Assembly (NCBI RefSeq): GCF_001895025.1
Contig: NZ_BCXI01000048.1
Coordinates: 1-53,609, forward strand
From: Rhodococcus zopfii NBRC 100606 = JCM 9919
Lineage (GTDB): Bacteria; Actinomycetota; Actinomycetes; Mycobacteriales; Mycobacteriaceae
Direction: 5' to 3'
DNA: 53,609 bases
Shown: one piece after another, positions 1-14,966 of the stretch
Layout: the number at the start of each line of letters is the position of its first letter
Position numbering within the stretch: the stretch's first letter is position 1
Made by a program: the position numbers and the translations under genes
The notes under the pieces: generated by a model
The model's input: the letters and a program-made list of their open reading frames with translations, nothing else
Databases searched by the model: none
What the model was told of the DNA's origin: nothing

Positions 1-174
1 TTCCGGGGCAACTGTTCCAACCTAGCAGAGGCGCCTCACCGAGTCAAAATCTCTCGGATCGATACGATCTTCTGCTGGGTGTTCGATCATCTCGGGGCAC
101 TAAAGTTGCCCGTACCTTCCGGTCCGGGTCTGTGTCCCTGTCGCTCGAACGACGACTAAGTTACGCCTCCGCTA

Positions 175-207
175 ACGGGCCGTCAAATCCGCAGGTCAAC
201 GGCCCGT
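175..207. terminator. Probable tyrS terminator hairpin
   Basis: A perfect 9-bp inverted repeat, ACGGGCCGT and ACGGCCCGT, separated by 15 bases, sits about 22 bases past the tyrS stop. There is no long T run on the minus strand, which is common for actinobacterial hairpin terminators. Positions 1-174 show no coding region or RNA gene that I can support. Confidence 0.5.
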
Positions 208-229
208 CAGCCGTAACGGTCGAGGCTGG

Positions 230-1507
230 TCAGTCCCGCAGGACGCGCACGCCGGCGAAGTTCCGCTTGCCTCGCCGGACGACCAGCCACTGCCCGTGCA
301 GGAGATCCGACTCGCCCGGTGTCCAATCCTCCGCGGCGATACGCCCGTTGTTGACGGACGCGCCGCCTTCCTTCACCGTGCGGCGTGCCGCGCCCTTGCT
401 CTCGCACAGCCCCGTCGCGACGAGCAGGTCGACGATCGTGGACGACTCGCCGTCGCGGACTTCGGCGATCGACGCCTCGGCCAACGCGGCCGCGAGGGTG
501 CCCTCGTCGAGATCGGCGAGCTCGCCGCGACCGAACAGTGCCCGGCTCGCCAGTTCCACAGCACGGGTGTTCGCCTCGCCGTGCACGAGGGTCGTCATCT
601 CCGCCGCGAGCCGGCGCTGGGCCTCGCGTGCCTGCGGCCGTTCCGCGGTGGCGACCTCGAGTTCGGCGAGCTCTTCCTGACCGAGGAAGGTGAACCAGCG
701 CAGGTACTTGATGACGTCGGCGTCACCGGCGTTCACGAAGTACTGGTACCAGGCGTACGGCGTGGTCATCTCCGGATCGAGCCACAGGCTGCCGCCGCCC
801 GTGGACTTGCCGAACTTCTTGCCGTCGGCGGAGGTCACCAGCGGAACGGTGAGCGCGTGCACCGACGCCCCGTCGGTGCGTCGATTGAGTTCGACGCCGG
901 CGATGATGTTGCCCCACTGGTCGGAGCCGCCGACCTGCAGCGCACAGCCGTACTTGCGGCGCAGTTCGACGAAGTCGTTGGCCTGCAGGAGCATGTAGCT
1001 GAACTCGGTGTACGAGATGCCGTCACCTTCGAGGCGGCGCTTGACGGTGTCGCGCGCGAGCATCACGTTGACCGAGAAGTGCTTGCCGATTCCGCGCAGG
1101 AAGTCGATCGCGCTGAGTTGTCCGGTCCAGTCCATGTTGTTGGCGACGACGGCGCCCGTCGGGGAATCGTCGAAGTCGACGAACCGCTCGAGCTGACTGC
1201 GGATGCGTTCGGACCACTCGGCGACGGTATCGACGGAATTCATCGTTCGCTCCCCCACCTCGCGGGGGTCTCCGATCATGCCGGTGGCGCCACCGGCGAG
1301 AACGATCGGTCGATGGCCCGCGCGCTGGAATCGCTTGAGAGCGAGAAGCGGCACGAGGTGACCGGCGTGCAGGCTCGGCCCGGTCGGATCGAAGCCGGCA
1401 TACAACGTGAGCGGACCAGCGTCGAGGTCTCGGCGCAGTGCGTCGATGTCGGTCGATTGGGCGATGAGCCCGCGCCAGGTCAGTTCGTCGAGAATGTGCT
1501 CAGTCAC
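230..1507 (-). CDS. tyrS: Tyrosyl-tRNA synthetase
   Basis: Charges tRNA-Tyr with tyrosine in the cytosol (class I aminoacyl-tRNA synthetase). The 425-residue length fits the bacterial family. The HIGH-type motif reads HAGH at residues 47-50 and the KMSKS-type loop reads KFGKS at 231-235. The amino-acid-binding segment [10 protein letters not shown] lies near 191-200. The C-terminal third ([13 protein letters not shown] and after) looks like the usual S4-type RNA-binding domain. The start is GTG. It lies 7 bases after the stop of the DNA glycosylase gene, so trm112, the glycosylase and tyrS are probably one transcript. A hairpin follows the stop. Identification is secure. Confidence 0.97.
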   Translation of the reverse strand: MTEHILDELTWRGLIAQSTDIDALRRDLDAGPLTLYAGFDPTGPSLHAGHLVPLLALKRFQRAGHRPIVLAGGATGMIGDPREVGERTMNSVDTVAEWSERIRSQLERFVDFDDSPTGAVVANNMDWTGQLSAIDFLRGIGKHFSVNVMLARDTVKRRLEGDGISYTEFSYMLLQANDFVELRRKYGCALQVGGSDQWGNIIAGVELNRRTDGASVHALTVPLVTSADGKKFGKSTGGGSLWLDPEMTTPYAWYQYFVNAGDADVIKYLRWFTFLGQEELAELEVATAERPQAREAQRRLAAEMTTLVHGEANTRAVELASRALFGRGELADLDEGTLAAALAEASIAEVRDGESSTIVDLLVATGLCESKGAARRTVKEGGASVNNGRIAAEDWTPGESDLLHGQWLVVRRGKRNFAGVRVLRD

Positions 1508-1514
1508 CGCTCGA

Positions 1515-2255
1515 TCATCCCATCCGGGGATCGGCGGCCGGCGCCCGCGGGCTCCGCCGGTATGCCGAGACGCCGACTGCGCCGGGGATCCACAGCCGCC
1601 ACGGCCGGTCGGCCGCCTGCGAGATTCCGACGCGGGGGCCGGTCTGCACCGAGTCCGTCACGTCGCCGGCAGCGAGGTCCAGACGCACCCGCGATGTCGC
1701 ATCGAGCACGTCGAGGCCGTTGTCGGCCAGGGTCAGGCCCAGTGCTTCGGCGAGATTGCCCGGGCCCCTCGCCAGGTTCGGAGCTGCGGTGCCCGGGGTC
1801 CGGCGGGCGCGGACGGTTTCGGCCCCGGACACGACCTGCGCTCCGCGCAGCAGCGCCGCACCCGCGACCCCGTCGGGTCCGATCGAGATGTTCGCGCAGT
1901 GATGGAGGCCGTAGCTGCGGTACACGTACAGATGTCCGGCCGGGCCGTACATGACCGCGTTGCGGGTGGTGCGACCGCGATACGAATGGGCCGCCGGGTC
2001 GGGCCAGGGACCGTCCTCGGGTCCGCCGTACGCCTCGACCTCGGTGATGCGCAGTGCGACGTCGCCGACGCTGAGGATCGCGCCGAGCAGCATGCGGGCG
2101 CCCATGACCGGGTCGACCGCCGCGAGCGGCGTTCGACGTACCGCCGCGAGCGGGTTCTGCCGGGTCGAGTCGTCGCCGGTCAGCCGGTCAGTCCTGCGTC
2201 CAGCCCGCGACCCCGCGCGCGACGTAGTCGTCGTGTTCGGCATCGGTGACGTCAC
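1515..2255 (-). CDS. DNA-3-methyladenine glycosylase (AAG/MPG family)
   Basis: Base-excision repair enzyme that removes alkylated purines such as 3-methyladenine. The AAG fold signature is visible: LLGAIL, then ITEVEAYGG with the likely catalytic Glu, [33 protein letters not shown] and [13 protein letters not shown]. The length is 246 residues from the first ATG, with a low-complexity N-terminus of about 45 residues before the conserved domain. That N-terminus overlaps the 3' end of the trm112-like gene by 68 bases. The only in-frame ATG codons before the conserved core are residues 1 and 5, so the overlap may be real, or an unusual start may be used further in. Confidence 0.9.
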   Translation of the reverse strand: MTSPMPNTTTTSRAGSRAGRRTDRLTGDDSTRQNPLAAVRRTPLAAVDPVMGARMLLGAILSVGDVALRITEVEAYGGPEDGPWPDPAAHSYRGRTTRNAVMYGPAGHLYVYRSYGLHHCANISIGPDGVAGAALLRGAQVVSGAETVRARRTPGTAAPNLARGPGNLAEALGLTLADNGLDVLDATSRVRLDLAAGDVTDSVQTGPRVGISQAADRPWRLWIPGAVGVSAYRRSPRAPAADPRMG

Positions 2256-2409
2256 GAGCTTCGTCGACGAGGAGGACGGGAATGCCGTTCTCGATGGGGT
2301 AGGCGCGCCGCAACCGTGGGTTGTAGAGCACCGCGTCGTCCACGAGGAGCAACGGCCCCTTGTCCTGCGGGCAGGCCAGGATGCTCAACAGCGTGGGGTC
2401 GACAGCCAC
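2188..2409 (-). CDS. Trm112 family protein
   Basis: Small 73-residue protein of the Trm112/YcaR type. In other organisms Trm112 activates methyltransferases that modify tRNA, rRNA or release factors; the bacterial partner is usually not known. Visible family features are LLSILACPQDKGPLLL near the N-terminus and NPRLRRAYPIENGIPVLL in the middle. Only one cysteine remains (ACPQDKG), so a four-cysteine zinc site is absent, as is common in bacterial members. It lies 39 bases downstream of the hydrolase-ligase gene and overlaps the following glycosylase gene, which suggests one transcript through to tyrS. Confidence 0.85.
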   Translation of the reverse strand: MAVDPTLLSILACPQDKGPLLLVDDAVLYNPRLRRAYPIENGIPVLLVDEARDVTDAEHDDYVARGVAGWTQD

Positions 2410-2448
2410 CGTTGTCCTCTCGAAGTGCGATATGTGATCCGGACCAGG

Positions 2449-5400
2449 CTACCGCGCGGTGGAACCCGCATCGACGATGCCCGCCTCCAGTCGCGCGACG
2501 ACCGCCTTGGTGAACCTCTTGTAGGTTCCCGTCTCGGGATCGGCGTACCAGGAACGCACGGTGGGTTTCGGCAGACCCTGCGCTCGCAGCGTGTCCGCGA
2601 TGGGCCTGAAGGAGGGGCCGAGCGGGATGTGCGGCACCACGTGGACCACGTCGGGGCGTTCGGCGGGAGGAAGCGCGTCGAGTGCCGCGGTGATCTCCAG
2701 GACGCTCGGTGCCTTGTTCTCCCGCAGTGTGCACGCCGCGACGGCGAGGTCGGCGTCGCCGGCGCGCACGTCGTAGGCGACGACGAGATCGACTCGGGGT
2801 AGCGCTCCGAGGGCGTCGACGACGGGCTGCGCATAGACGGGGCCGTGTGGTGTGAGGATGACGGTGCGTTTGTTGTCGAGCAGCCAGAAGTCGCCGTCGG
2901 TGTCGCGCCGGAACAGGTTCTCGGTGGGGACCCAGGCGTCACCGGCCTCGAACACGCCACGCATCACTCCTGCGGAGATGTCCGTGGTCGCGCTCTGACG
3001 GCCGAGGAGCAGCCCGACCTCGCCGGGCGCGCTCTCCCGGACGAAGCCTCGCTCGTCCTCGAGGAATCGTCGGCCGACCGGATCGTAGGCAGCCAACCGG
3101 ACGTCGGCGCTGCCGGGCAGCGCCCGGCCCTTCGACCCGACCTTCGCGCCGGAGACGTTGGCCAGCACGATCGCGCCTTCGGTGGAGGCGTAGAACTCGA
3201 GAACCTGCGCGGGCGTGAACCGCTCCATGGTGCGCCGCCACAGCCCGGGCGTCATGCCGGATCCGAGAAACAGGCGCACCGGATGGATGTCGTCGATGTG
3301 CAGCGAGGGGCTGTCGAGGATCTCGCGCAGCATCGCCCACGTGTAGGTGACGACGGTGACGCCGTACCGGTGCACTTCGTCGCTGAACCGTGCCGGGTCC
3401 AGTCCCCGTGACAGCGCGATGCGGGATCCGCCGGCGAGCGCACCGCCGAGACTGACGAGCAGTCCCGAGGAGTGGTGCAGTGGCGCCAGGCAGTACACGG
3501 TGTCGCCGCGGCCGAGGGCGGCGGCGGTGGCGGTACCGAACGCCGACAGTGCCCACCTGTGGTTGGTGATGAGCTTCATCTCGAGCGAGTCGCCGTGACC
3601 GGTGAACAGGATGAAGCCGAGTTCGCGGGCCGTGCCCGGGTCCGGCACATACCACCCCGGCAGTTCCACCGTGGTGGTGTCGAGGCGTTCGAGGTCGACG
3701 ACGTCGGAGCCGGGTTCGATGTCGATGTCGCGTAGGTCGCCGCCGCCGAGCACGAGGGCGGGCAGGCCGGTCGCGACGGCGGTCGGGAGGTTCTCCGGGT
3801 CCGTGACGATCTTCTCGACGGTACCCAGCCGTAGTGTCTCGTCGAGGTCGGAGCCGGGCGGCAGCAGCACGGACACTCCGCCGATACGGGAGACCGCCGC
3901 GACCGCGGCCATGGCGCTGGGGCGCGTCTCCATGAGGACACCGACGTGCATGCCCGGGCGGACGCCGCTGTGGATGAGCCCCGCCACGACGTTGTCGATG
4001 CGGCGGTTGACGGCGGCGTAGGTGTAGACGCGGTCGTCGAAGATGAAGCACTCGCGGTCGGCGGCCTTGCGTCCCTGCTCCGCCAGCAGACTGCCGACGG
4101 AGATCCGCGTGCGCGGCTGGATCTGGCCGAGCCGGGCCAGCCGCGGCAGAGCCCGCGCGGCCTCACCCGACAGTTCGCGAGCGCCGCGGACGGTGCCCGC
4201 GGCGATCTCGGCGATGCCCTTGCCGACTTCCACGCCGACCTCGGCGATGGTGGCGGCGGTGTGGGTCAGCCGGCTGGTGACGGACACCCCTGTCTCGCCT
4301 TCGGCATGCGGTTCGGGCGCGGCCATCGGGACGATTCCGACCGGTCGATCACCCTGCTTCTCGCGCCACAGCACCCATTCCCCGACGGCGGGCCACGTGT
4401 GCTGCGCCGCGGAGGTACCGACAACCAGACCGAAATGACCTGCCCGCAAACAGTATTCGAAAACCTCTGCGCGAGGCGATGCCTTGCGGATGCCGCGTAC
4501 GGCGAGCGGCTGCCCGATGTCGTCCACCTCGCCGACGAACGCGAGGATCGGGCAGGTGATGTCCGCGAGGGTTACGGCACGGTCGTTGATGACGAACCCG
4601 CCGCTGACCATCCGGTTGTGCGCGATGAACTGACGCAGCAGATCCGCGACCGCGGGACCCGACCAGGCGACCCAGCCCTCGGTGTCGAGGAAACGGCGTT
4701 GTGGTTCACGCGGCAGCAGCGCTTCGCGGTCGTGCAGTTGCATGACGAACTCGAGCCGGGCCCGCACCGTCTTGATCGGGTCGAGGAACTGGAAGCCGGT
4801 GCGGGCCATCCACCCGGTGATCGCCATCCGGTTGAAGACGTGGTCGGCGAGGAAGTCCGCGCCGCGGATAGCGACGGCGTCCGGGATACCCAGCGGCAGC
4901 GCGGCCAGGGTGTCCACCGGGCTGCCGAACGTGATCAGGCTCGCGATGTTGCGACTGCGCCGGTATGCCGCGGCCTGATAGCAGAACATGCCGCCCTGCG
5001 AGTATCCGGCGAGATGGATGTTCCGGCCCGTGTAGTCGTGTACCCGGTCGACGATCTCGTCGAGGGCGACGATGTGATCGGTGAGGGTGCGCTGCCAGCC
5101 GCCCTCTTCCTGGTCCGGGGACCCGAAGTCGACGACCCATGGATCGAGGCCGGCGGCGTGCAGCATCCCCACGGCGCCCTTGTCGCGGGTCACGTCGTAC
5201 ACATCGGCCGACATCATCATCGGCGGCACCAGCACGATCGGGATCCCCGTCGCCGCGGTGTCGGCCTCGGGGAAGTAGCGGCGCAGGCGGTACATCGGGG
5301 TGCGCGCGACGACCTGGAACGGCGACGGTGTCGCCCCCGTCTCGAGCCCGCCGAACCGAATCACCTCGAGTCCGTTCTGCGCCGCCGCCACGACGCGACG

Positions 5401-5475
5401 CAGAGGCCCCATCACCGATTCACTGCCAAGTCCCACGAACCGCACCTCATCCGCCGCGCGTACGAAATCCGACAT
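2449..5475 (-). CDS. Alpha/beta hydrolase fused to acyl-CoA ligase-like domain
   Basis: A two-domain protein of about 1008 residues. The N-terminal ~370 residues are a PhaC-like alpha/beta hydrolase with nucleophile elbow GYSQGG (Ser about residue 159) and the later segments PILAFVGEVDD and AGHFGLVVG. The C-terminal ~600 residues follow the ANL adenylate-forming fold: an AAVAAVSRIGGVSVLLPPG region, an ATP loop degenerated to FTGHGDSLEMK, EFYASTEG, and a C-terminal PETGTYKRFTK with the expected Lys. The natural role is unknown; transfer of acyl chains to CoA or a lipid is an inference. I chose the ATG at 5475 (MSDFVRAADEV) because the ATG at 5514 lies inside the argH terminator stem. The weakened ATP loop may affect activity. 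Confidence 0.85.
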   Translation of the reverse strand: MSDFVRAADEVRFVGLGSESVMGPLRRVVAAAQNGLEVIRFGGLETGATPSPFQVVARTPMYRLRRYFPEADTAATGIPIVLVPPMMMSADVYDVTRDKGAVGMLHAAGLDPWVVDFGSPDQEEGGWQRTLTDHIVALDEIVDRVHDYTGRNIHLAGYSQGGMFCYQAAAYRRSRNIASLITFGSPVDTLAALPLGIPDAVAIRGADFLADHVFNRMAITGWMARTGFQFLDPIKTVRARLEFVMQLHDREALLPREPQRRFLDTEGWVAWSGPAVADLLRQFIAHNRMVSGGFVINDRAVTLADITCPILAFVGEVDDIGQPLAVRGIRKASPRAEVFEYCLRAGHFGLVVGTSAAQHTWPAVGEWVLWREKQGDRPVGIVPMAAPEPHAEGETGVSVTSRLTHTAATIAEVGVEVGKGIAEIAAGTVRGARELSGEAARALPRLARLGQIQPRTRISVGSLLAEQGRKAADRECFIFDDRVYTYAAVNRRIDNVVAGLIHSGVRPGMHVGVLMETRPSAMAAVAAVSRIGGVSVLLPPGSDLDETLRLGTVEKIVTDPENLPTAVATGLPALVLGGGDLRDIDIEPGSDVVDLERLDTTTVELPGWYVPDPGTARELGFILFTGHGDSLEMKLITNHRWALSAFGTATAAALGRGDTVYCLAPLHHSSGLLVSLGGALAGGSRIALSRGLDPARFSDEVHRYGVTVVTYTWAMLREILDSPSLHIDDIHPVRLFLGSGMTPGLWRRTMERFTPAQVLEFYASTEGAIVLANVSGAKVGSKGRALPGSADVRLAAYDPVGRRFLEDERGFVRESAPGEVGLLLGRQSATTDISAGVMRGVFEAGDAWVPTENLFRRDTDGDFWLLDNKRTVILTPHGPVYAQPVVDALGALPRVDLVVAYDVRAGDADLAVAACTLRENKAPSVLEITAALDALPPAERPDVVHVVPHIPLGPSFRPIADTLRAQGLPKPTVRSWYADPETGTYKRFTKAVVARLEAGIVDAGSTAR

Positions 5476-5513
5476 GCCCAGAAGACCCAGACTGCCACAC
5501 GCTCGGTATGCCA

Positions 5514-5568
5514 CAGGCCGGTTCGAAACGCCGTGTGCGTCACACTCGGTGTCGATCGAACCGGCCTG
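5514..5568. terminator. argH-distal inverted repeat, probable terminator
   Basis: Perfect 13-bp arms CAGGCCGGTTCGA and TCGAACCGGCCTG flank a 29-base centre that itself can fold (GTGTG and CACAC). It starts 11 bases after the argH stop. The position fits termination of the arginine operon. The same 13-29-13 layout occurs just upstream of argC. Confidence 0.7.
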
Positions 5569-5578
5569 CTCGGATCGC

Positions 5579-8226
<2,648 letters not shown>

Positions 8227-8273
8227 TGTTCTTGCGCTCCTTCTTTATTCGACTGACGTCTATTGGTTGTAGT

Positions 8274-8801
8274 TCAGGCGAGTGATTCGATTTTCGCGGC
8301 CAGTTCGGCGCCCGTCATCGGCTCGCGGGCGATCACCGCGATGGTGTCGTCCCCGGCGATCGTGCCGACCACCTCAGGTAATGATGCCCGATCGAGTGCA
8401 CTGGCCAGATAGTGCGCTGCCCCCGGGGGCGTGCGCAGCACCGCGATGTTGCCGCTGTGGTCCGTGGAGACCAGCAATTCGCCGAGGAGGCGGGACAGTC
8501 GATCGGTGCCTCCGGACACCCCGCGCACGGGGCTGCCGTCCTCCGGGACGACGTATACGCCGGCTCCACCGTCGGCGGCGCGGAGTTTGACCGCGCCGAG
8601 TTCCTCGAGGTCACGCGACAGCGTCGCGGTAGACACCTCGATGCCCTCGGCGGCGAGCAGCGCGGCCAGTTCGGTGTGGCTGCGCACCTCCCGGGTTGCG
8701 ACGAGCGCGGTGATCCGCGCCTGCCGCGCCGCGCGCGTGGGGGCCGAGGACGCGGCGGGACGGTCCGTCGCTCCCTCGGGTCGGCTCGCCGCGGTACTCA
8801 C
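8274..8801 (-). CDS. argR: Arginine repressor
   Basis: Arginine-dependent repressor and activator of arginine genes. About 175 residues. The N-terminal winged helix is visible as [18 protein letters not shown] then [14 protein letters not shown]. The C-terminal arginine-binding and oligomerisation domain contains [14 protein letters not shown]. The start is the GTG at 8801, two bases after the argF stop; the frame is open further upstream, but that part overlaps argF. The first ~25 residues are low complexity. It probably acts at the ARG-box-like site overlapping the argC start, so the operon would be autoregulated. Confidence 0.95.
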   Translation of the reverse strand: MSTAASRPEGATDRPAASSAPTRAARQARITALVATREVRSHTELAALLAAEGIEVSTATLSRDLEELGAVKLRAADGGAGVYVVPEDGSPVRGVSGGTDRLSRLLGELLVSTDHSGNIAVLRTPPGAAHYLASALDRASLPEVVGTIAGDDTIAVIAREPMTGAELAAKIESLA

Positions 8802-8803
8802 GG

Positions 8804-9736
<933 letters not shown>

Positions 9737-10957
9737 TTAGCTCGTTCCTTCCTGCAGGGCCGTGTCGAAGATCGCGGGCAGTGCGGCGACGAACCCGTCG
9801 GCCTGTTCCTCGGTGAGGATCAGGGGCGGGGCGAGCCGGATGACGTCGGGGGCGGCGCCGTTGACGAGGTACCCGGCCTCGCGTGCGGCGGTCTCGACCG
9901 CGGCGGACTTCGGTTCGGTGAGGACGATGCCGAGCAGCAGGCCGGAACCGCGGACCCGGTCGACGAGCGGGTGTCCGAGTTCCTCGATGCCGGTGGCGAG
10001 GTGCTTGCCGACGGAGTTGACGTGGTCGAGGAGATTCTGGTCGTCGATGGTGCGCAGCACGGCGAGCGCGGCGGCGGCACACACGGGGTTTCCGCCGAAG
10101 GTGGTGCCGTGCTTGCCGGGCTGGAACAGCTCGGCGGCGGGTCCGGTGGCGACGACCGCGCCGATGGGCAGGCCACCGCCGAGACCCTTGGCGAGGGTCA
10201 TCACGTCCGGGACGATCCCGTTGGCCTGGTGCGCGAAGAACGTGCCGGTGCGGGCGATGCCGGTCTGCACCTCGTCGAGGACGAGCAGCGCGCCCTTGTC
10301 GGCGGTGATGCGCCGGGCCGCGGCGAGGTAGCCCTCCGGCGGGACTACGACGCCGGACTCGCCCATGATCGGTTCGAGGAACACAGCGGCGGTGTTCTCG
10401 TCGACGGCGGCCTCGAGAGCGGCGGTGTCGCCGTAGGGGACGAATTCGACTCCGGGGGGCATGGGTTCGAACGGTGCACGCTTTTCGGGCTGGCCGGTGA
10501 GGGCCAGCGCCCCCATGGTGCGTCCGTGGAACGCCCTCTCCGCGGCGATGATCTTGGGCCGGCCGGTGAGCCGCGCGATCTTGAAGGCGGCCTCGTTGGC
10601 TTCGGTGCCGGAGTTGCAGAAGAACACGCGGCCCTGGCCGGGGCGAGCGGAGCGACGGGTGGTGTCCTCGCCGAAGTGCGCGAGCAGCCGTTCGGCGAGT
10701 TCGAGCACCGGCGGCGAGGCGTACAGGTTCGAGACGTGACCGAGCTGGTTCAGCTGCGCGGTGACCGCGTCGATGATCGCCGGGTGGCGGTGACCGAGGC
10801 TGTTGACGGCGATGCCACCGAGCAGGTCGAGGTACTGCTTGCCGTCGGCGTCGGTGACGATCGCGCCGTCGCCGGCGACGAGCGCGACCTTCGGCACGCC
10901 GTAGTTGTGCATGAGCGAATGCGCCCAGCGTTCCTGCAGGTCGGACGTGCCGGTCAT
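9737..10957 (-). CDS. argD: Acetylornithine aminotransferase
   Basis: PLP-dependent class III aminotransferase acting on N-acetylornithine. 406 residues. Motifs include [36 protein letters not shown] and the PLP-lysine segment [13 protein letters not shown]. Its ATG overlaps the argB stop by four bases (ATGA), a sign of translational coupling. This family often also acts on succinyl-diaminopimelate, which cannot be judged here. Confidence 0.96.
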   Translation of the reverse strand: MTGTSDLQERWAHSLMHNYGVPKVALVAGDGAIVTDADGKQYLDLLGGIAVNSLGHRHPAIIDAVTAQLNQLGHVSNLYASPPVLELAERLLAHFGEDTTRRSARPGQGRVFFCNSGTEANEAAFKIARLTGRPKIIAAERAFHGRTMGALALTGQPEKRAPFEPMPPGVEFVPYGDTAALEAAVDENTAAVFLEPIMGESGVVVPPEGYLAAARRITADKGALLVLDEVQTGIARTGTFFAHQANGIVPDVMTLAKGLGGGLPIGAVVATGPAAELFQPGKHGTTFGGNPVCAAAALAVLRTIDDQNLLDHVNSVGKHLATGIEELGHPLVDRVRGSGLLLGIVLTEPKSAAVETAAREAGYLVNGAAPDVIRLAPPLILTEEQADGFVAALPAIFDTALQEGTS

Positions 10958-11883
10958 GCTGTGCCTTCCTGGGTGGGGGTGGGCGTCTGGGGGTGGGTGA
11001 GGGTCACCATCGTGCCGATGCCCTCCTCGGTGAACAGTTCGAGCAGGACGGAGTGCGGCTGGCGGCCGTCGATGACGTGCGCGGTGGGGACGCCGCCCTG
11101 CACGGCGCGCAGGCAGGCTTCCATCTTCGGGACCATCCCCGTGTCGAGGGAGGGCAGCAGCGCCGAGAGCGCGGTGGTGTCGATCCGCGAGGTCAGCGAA
11201 CTGCGGTCGGGCCAGTCGGTGTAGAGCCCTTCGACGTCGGTGAGGACGACGAGTTTCTCGGCGCCGAGCGCTTCGGCGAGCGCGGCCGCGGCGGTGTCGG
11301 CGTTGATGTTGTGCACGATCCCGTCGGCGTCCGGTGCGATCGTGGACACGACTGGGATGCGTCCGGCGGCGATGAGGTCGAGGACGGCGGCCGGGTCGAC
11401 GGTGGTGACGTCGCCGACCAGCCCGATGTCGGTGTCCTCGCCGTCGACGACGACCGTGCGGCGGGTCGCGGTGAACAACCGGGCGTCCTCGCCGGAGATA
11501 CCGACGGCGTACGGTCCGTGGCTGTTGATCAGCCCGACGAGCTCGCGGCCGACCTGACCGAACAGCACCATCCGCACGACGTCCATCACTTCGGGGGTGG
11601 TGACGCGGAATCCGCCGCGGAACTCCCCTGTCATGCCGAGGCGCTCGAGCATGGCGTTGATCTGGGGTCCGCCGCCGTGTACGACGACCGGGTGGATGCC
11701 GACGGTGCGCAGGAACGCCATGTCGGCGGCGAACGCCGACTTGAGGTCGTCGTCGATCATGGCGTTGCCGCCGTACTTGACGACGACGATCTTGTCGCGG
11801 AATTTCTGCAGCCAGGGCAGCGCCTCGGCGAGCACGAACGCCTTCTGGTGCGAGGTGAGGCTCGCGATGAGGTCCTCGAGCAT
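10954..11883 (-). CDS. argB: Acetylglutamate kinase
   Basis: Phosphorylates N-acetylglutamate, the usual feedback-controlled step. 309 residues from the ATG at 11883. Motifs are [10 protein letters not shown] near the start, [16 protein letters not shown], and [20 protein letters not shown] in the C-terminal half. A GGGAG ribosome-binding site lies just before this ATG. An in-frame GTG at 11913 overlaps the argJ stop (GTGA) and would add 10 residues, so a coupled longer form is possible. Confidence 0.95.
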   Translation of the reverse strand: MLEDLIASLTSHQKAFVLAEALPWLQKFRDKIVVVKYGGNAMIDDDLKSAFAADMAFLRTVGIHPVVVHGGGPQINAMLERLGMTGEFRGGFRVTTPEVMDVVRMVLFGQVGRELVGLINSHGPYAVGISGEDARLFTATRRTVVVDGEDTDIGLVGDVTTVDPAAVLDLIAAGRIPVVSTIAPDADGIVHNINADTAAAALAEALGAEKLVVLTDVEGLYTDWPDRSSLTSRIDTTALSALLPSLDTGMVPKMEACLRAVQGGVPTAHVIDGRQPHSVLLELFTEEGIGTMVTLTHPQTPTPTQEGTA

Positions 11884-11909
11884 GTCGTCTCCCGTCACGT
11901 TCTGTGCCG

Positions 11910-14401
<2,492 letters not shown>

Positions 14402-14836
14402 TCACGAGGTCATCGATCGCCGGATCTCGGCGAGTTTGTCCGCGGCGGCCTTCTTCCTGTCCTCGAACTCCTCCTCGAGCGTGCGCGCGGGTTCGGTCTC
14501 CCGAGCGAGTTCCTCCGCACCCATCGCGGTGCCGAGCCGCTTCTCGATCTTGTCCCGGACCGCATCGAAGGTGGGCACTCCGCCCTCGGTGTAGCCGGTG
14601 ACCTCCTCGATCGACGGTGCGCGCACCACCCCTTCGGCGGGGGTCACGTCGGGCACCGACGGTGACGGTTCGACCTCCGGCTCCGGATCGGCGGGCGTCA
14701 CGTCCGGAATGTCCGGGCCCGGCGGCACGTCCGGTACGGTCGGAGAATTCGGTTCGGCCGGAGTCACATCCGGCACGGGATGATCGGGCCGCTCGGGGTC
14801 GGGAGCACGGTCGGGGTCGGTCGGGTCCGTGGTCAT
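14402..14836 (-). CDS. Proline/acid-rich protein with PDVTPA repeats
   Basis: A 144-residue protein I do not recognise. The first half is low complexity, rich in Pro, Asp and Glu, with three copies of the motif (V/I)PDVTPA(E/D) near residues 21, 43 and 61. The second half is charged and probably helical (VRDKIEKRLG, TLEEEFEDRKKAAADKLAEI), possibly a coiled coil. No signal peptide or membrane segment is visible, so it is probably cytosolic. It sits alone between pheT and argC, bounded by hairpins on both sides. The repeats and reading frame argue for a real gene; function unknown. Confidence 0.7.
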   Translation of the reverse strand: MTTDPTDPDRAPDPERPDHPVPDVTPAEPNSPTVPDVPPGPDIPDVTPADPEPEVEPSPSVPDVTPAEGVVRAPSIEEVTGYTEGGVPTFDAVRDKIEKRLGTAMGAEELARETEPARTLEEEFEDRKKAAADKLAEIRRSMTS

Positions 14837-14921
14837 GTCTCCAGGCTACGTCGCCGGTCTCCGTCACCGGCCTCCGCCGCTGCAACAAGTTCGACCGTGC
14901 CGGGTCGCGATCCGGTCACGA

Positions 14922-14961
14922 GGATGGGCACGCACACCGACCGTCCGGTACGTGCCCATCC
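14922..14961. terminator. pheST terminator hairpin
   Basis: Perfect 11-bp arms GGATGGGCACG and CGTGCCCATCC with an 18-base loop begin 5 bases after the pheT stop. There is no T run. Placement fits termination of the pheST transcript. Confidence 0.65.
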
Positions 14962-14966
14962 GACGA

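Noticed and set aside
1-174. Possible rRNA or tRNA sequence or promoter left of tyrS
   Set aside because: No tRNA cloverleaf, no conserved rRNA segment and no convincing promoter could be seen.
5476-5514. Upstream ATG at 5514 as start of the hydrolase-ligase gene
   Set aside because: It lies in the stem of the argH terminator, and the 13 extra residues do not look like part of the domain.
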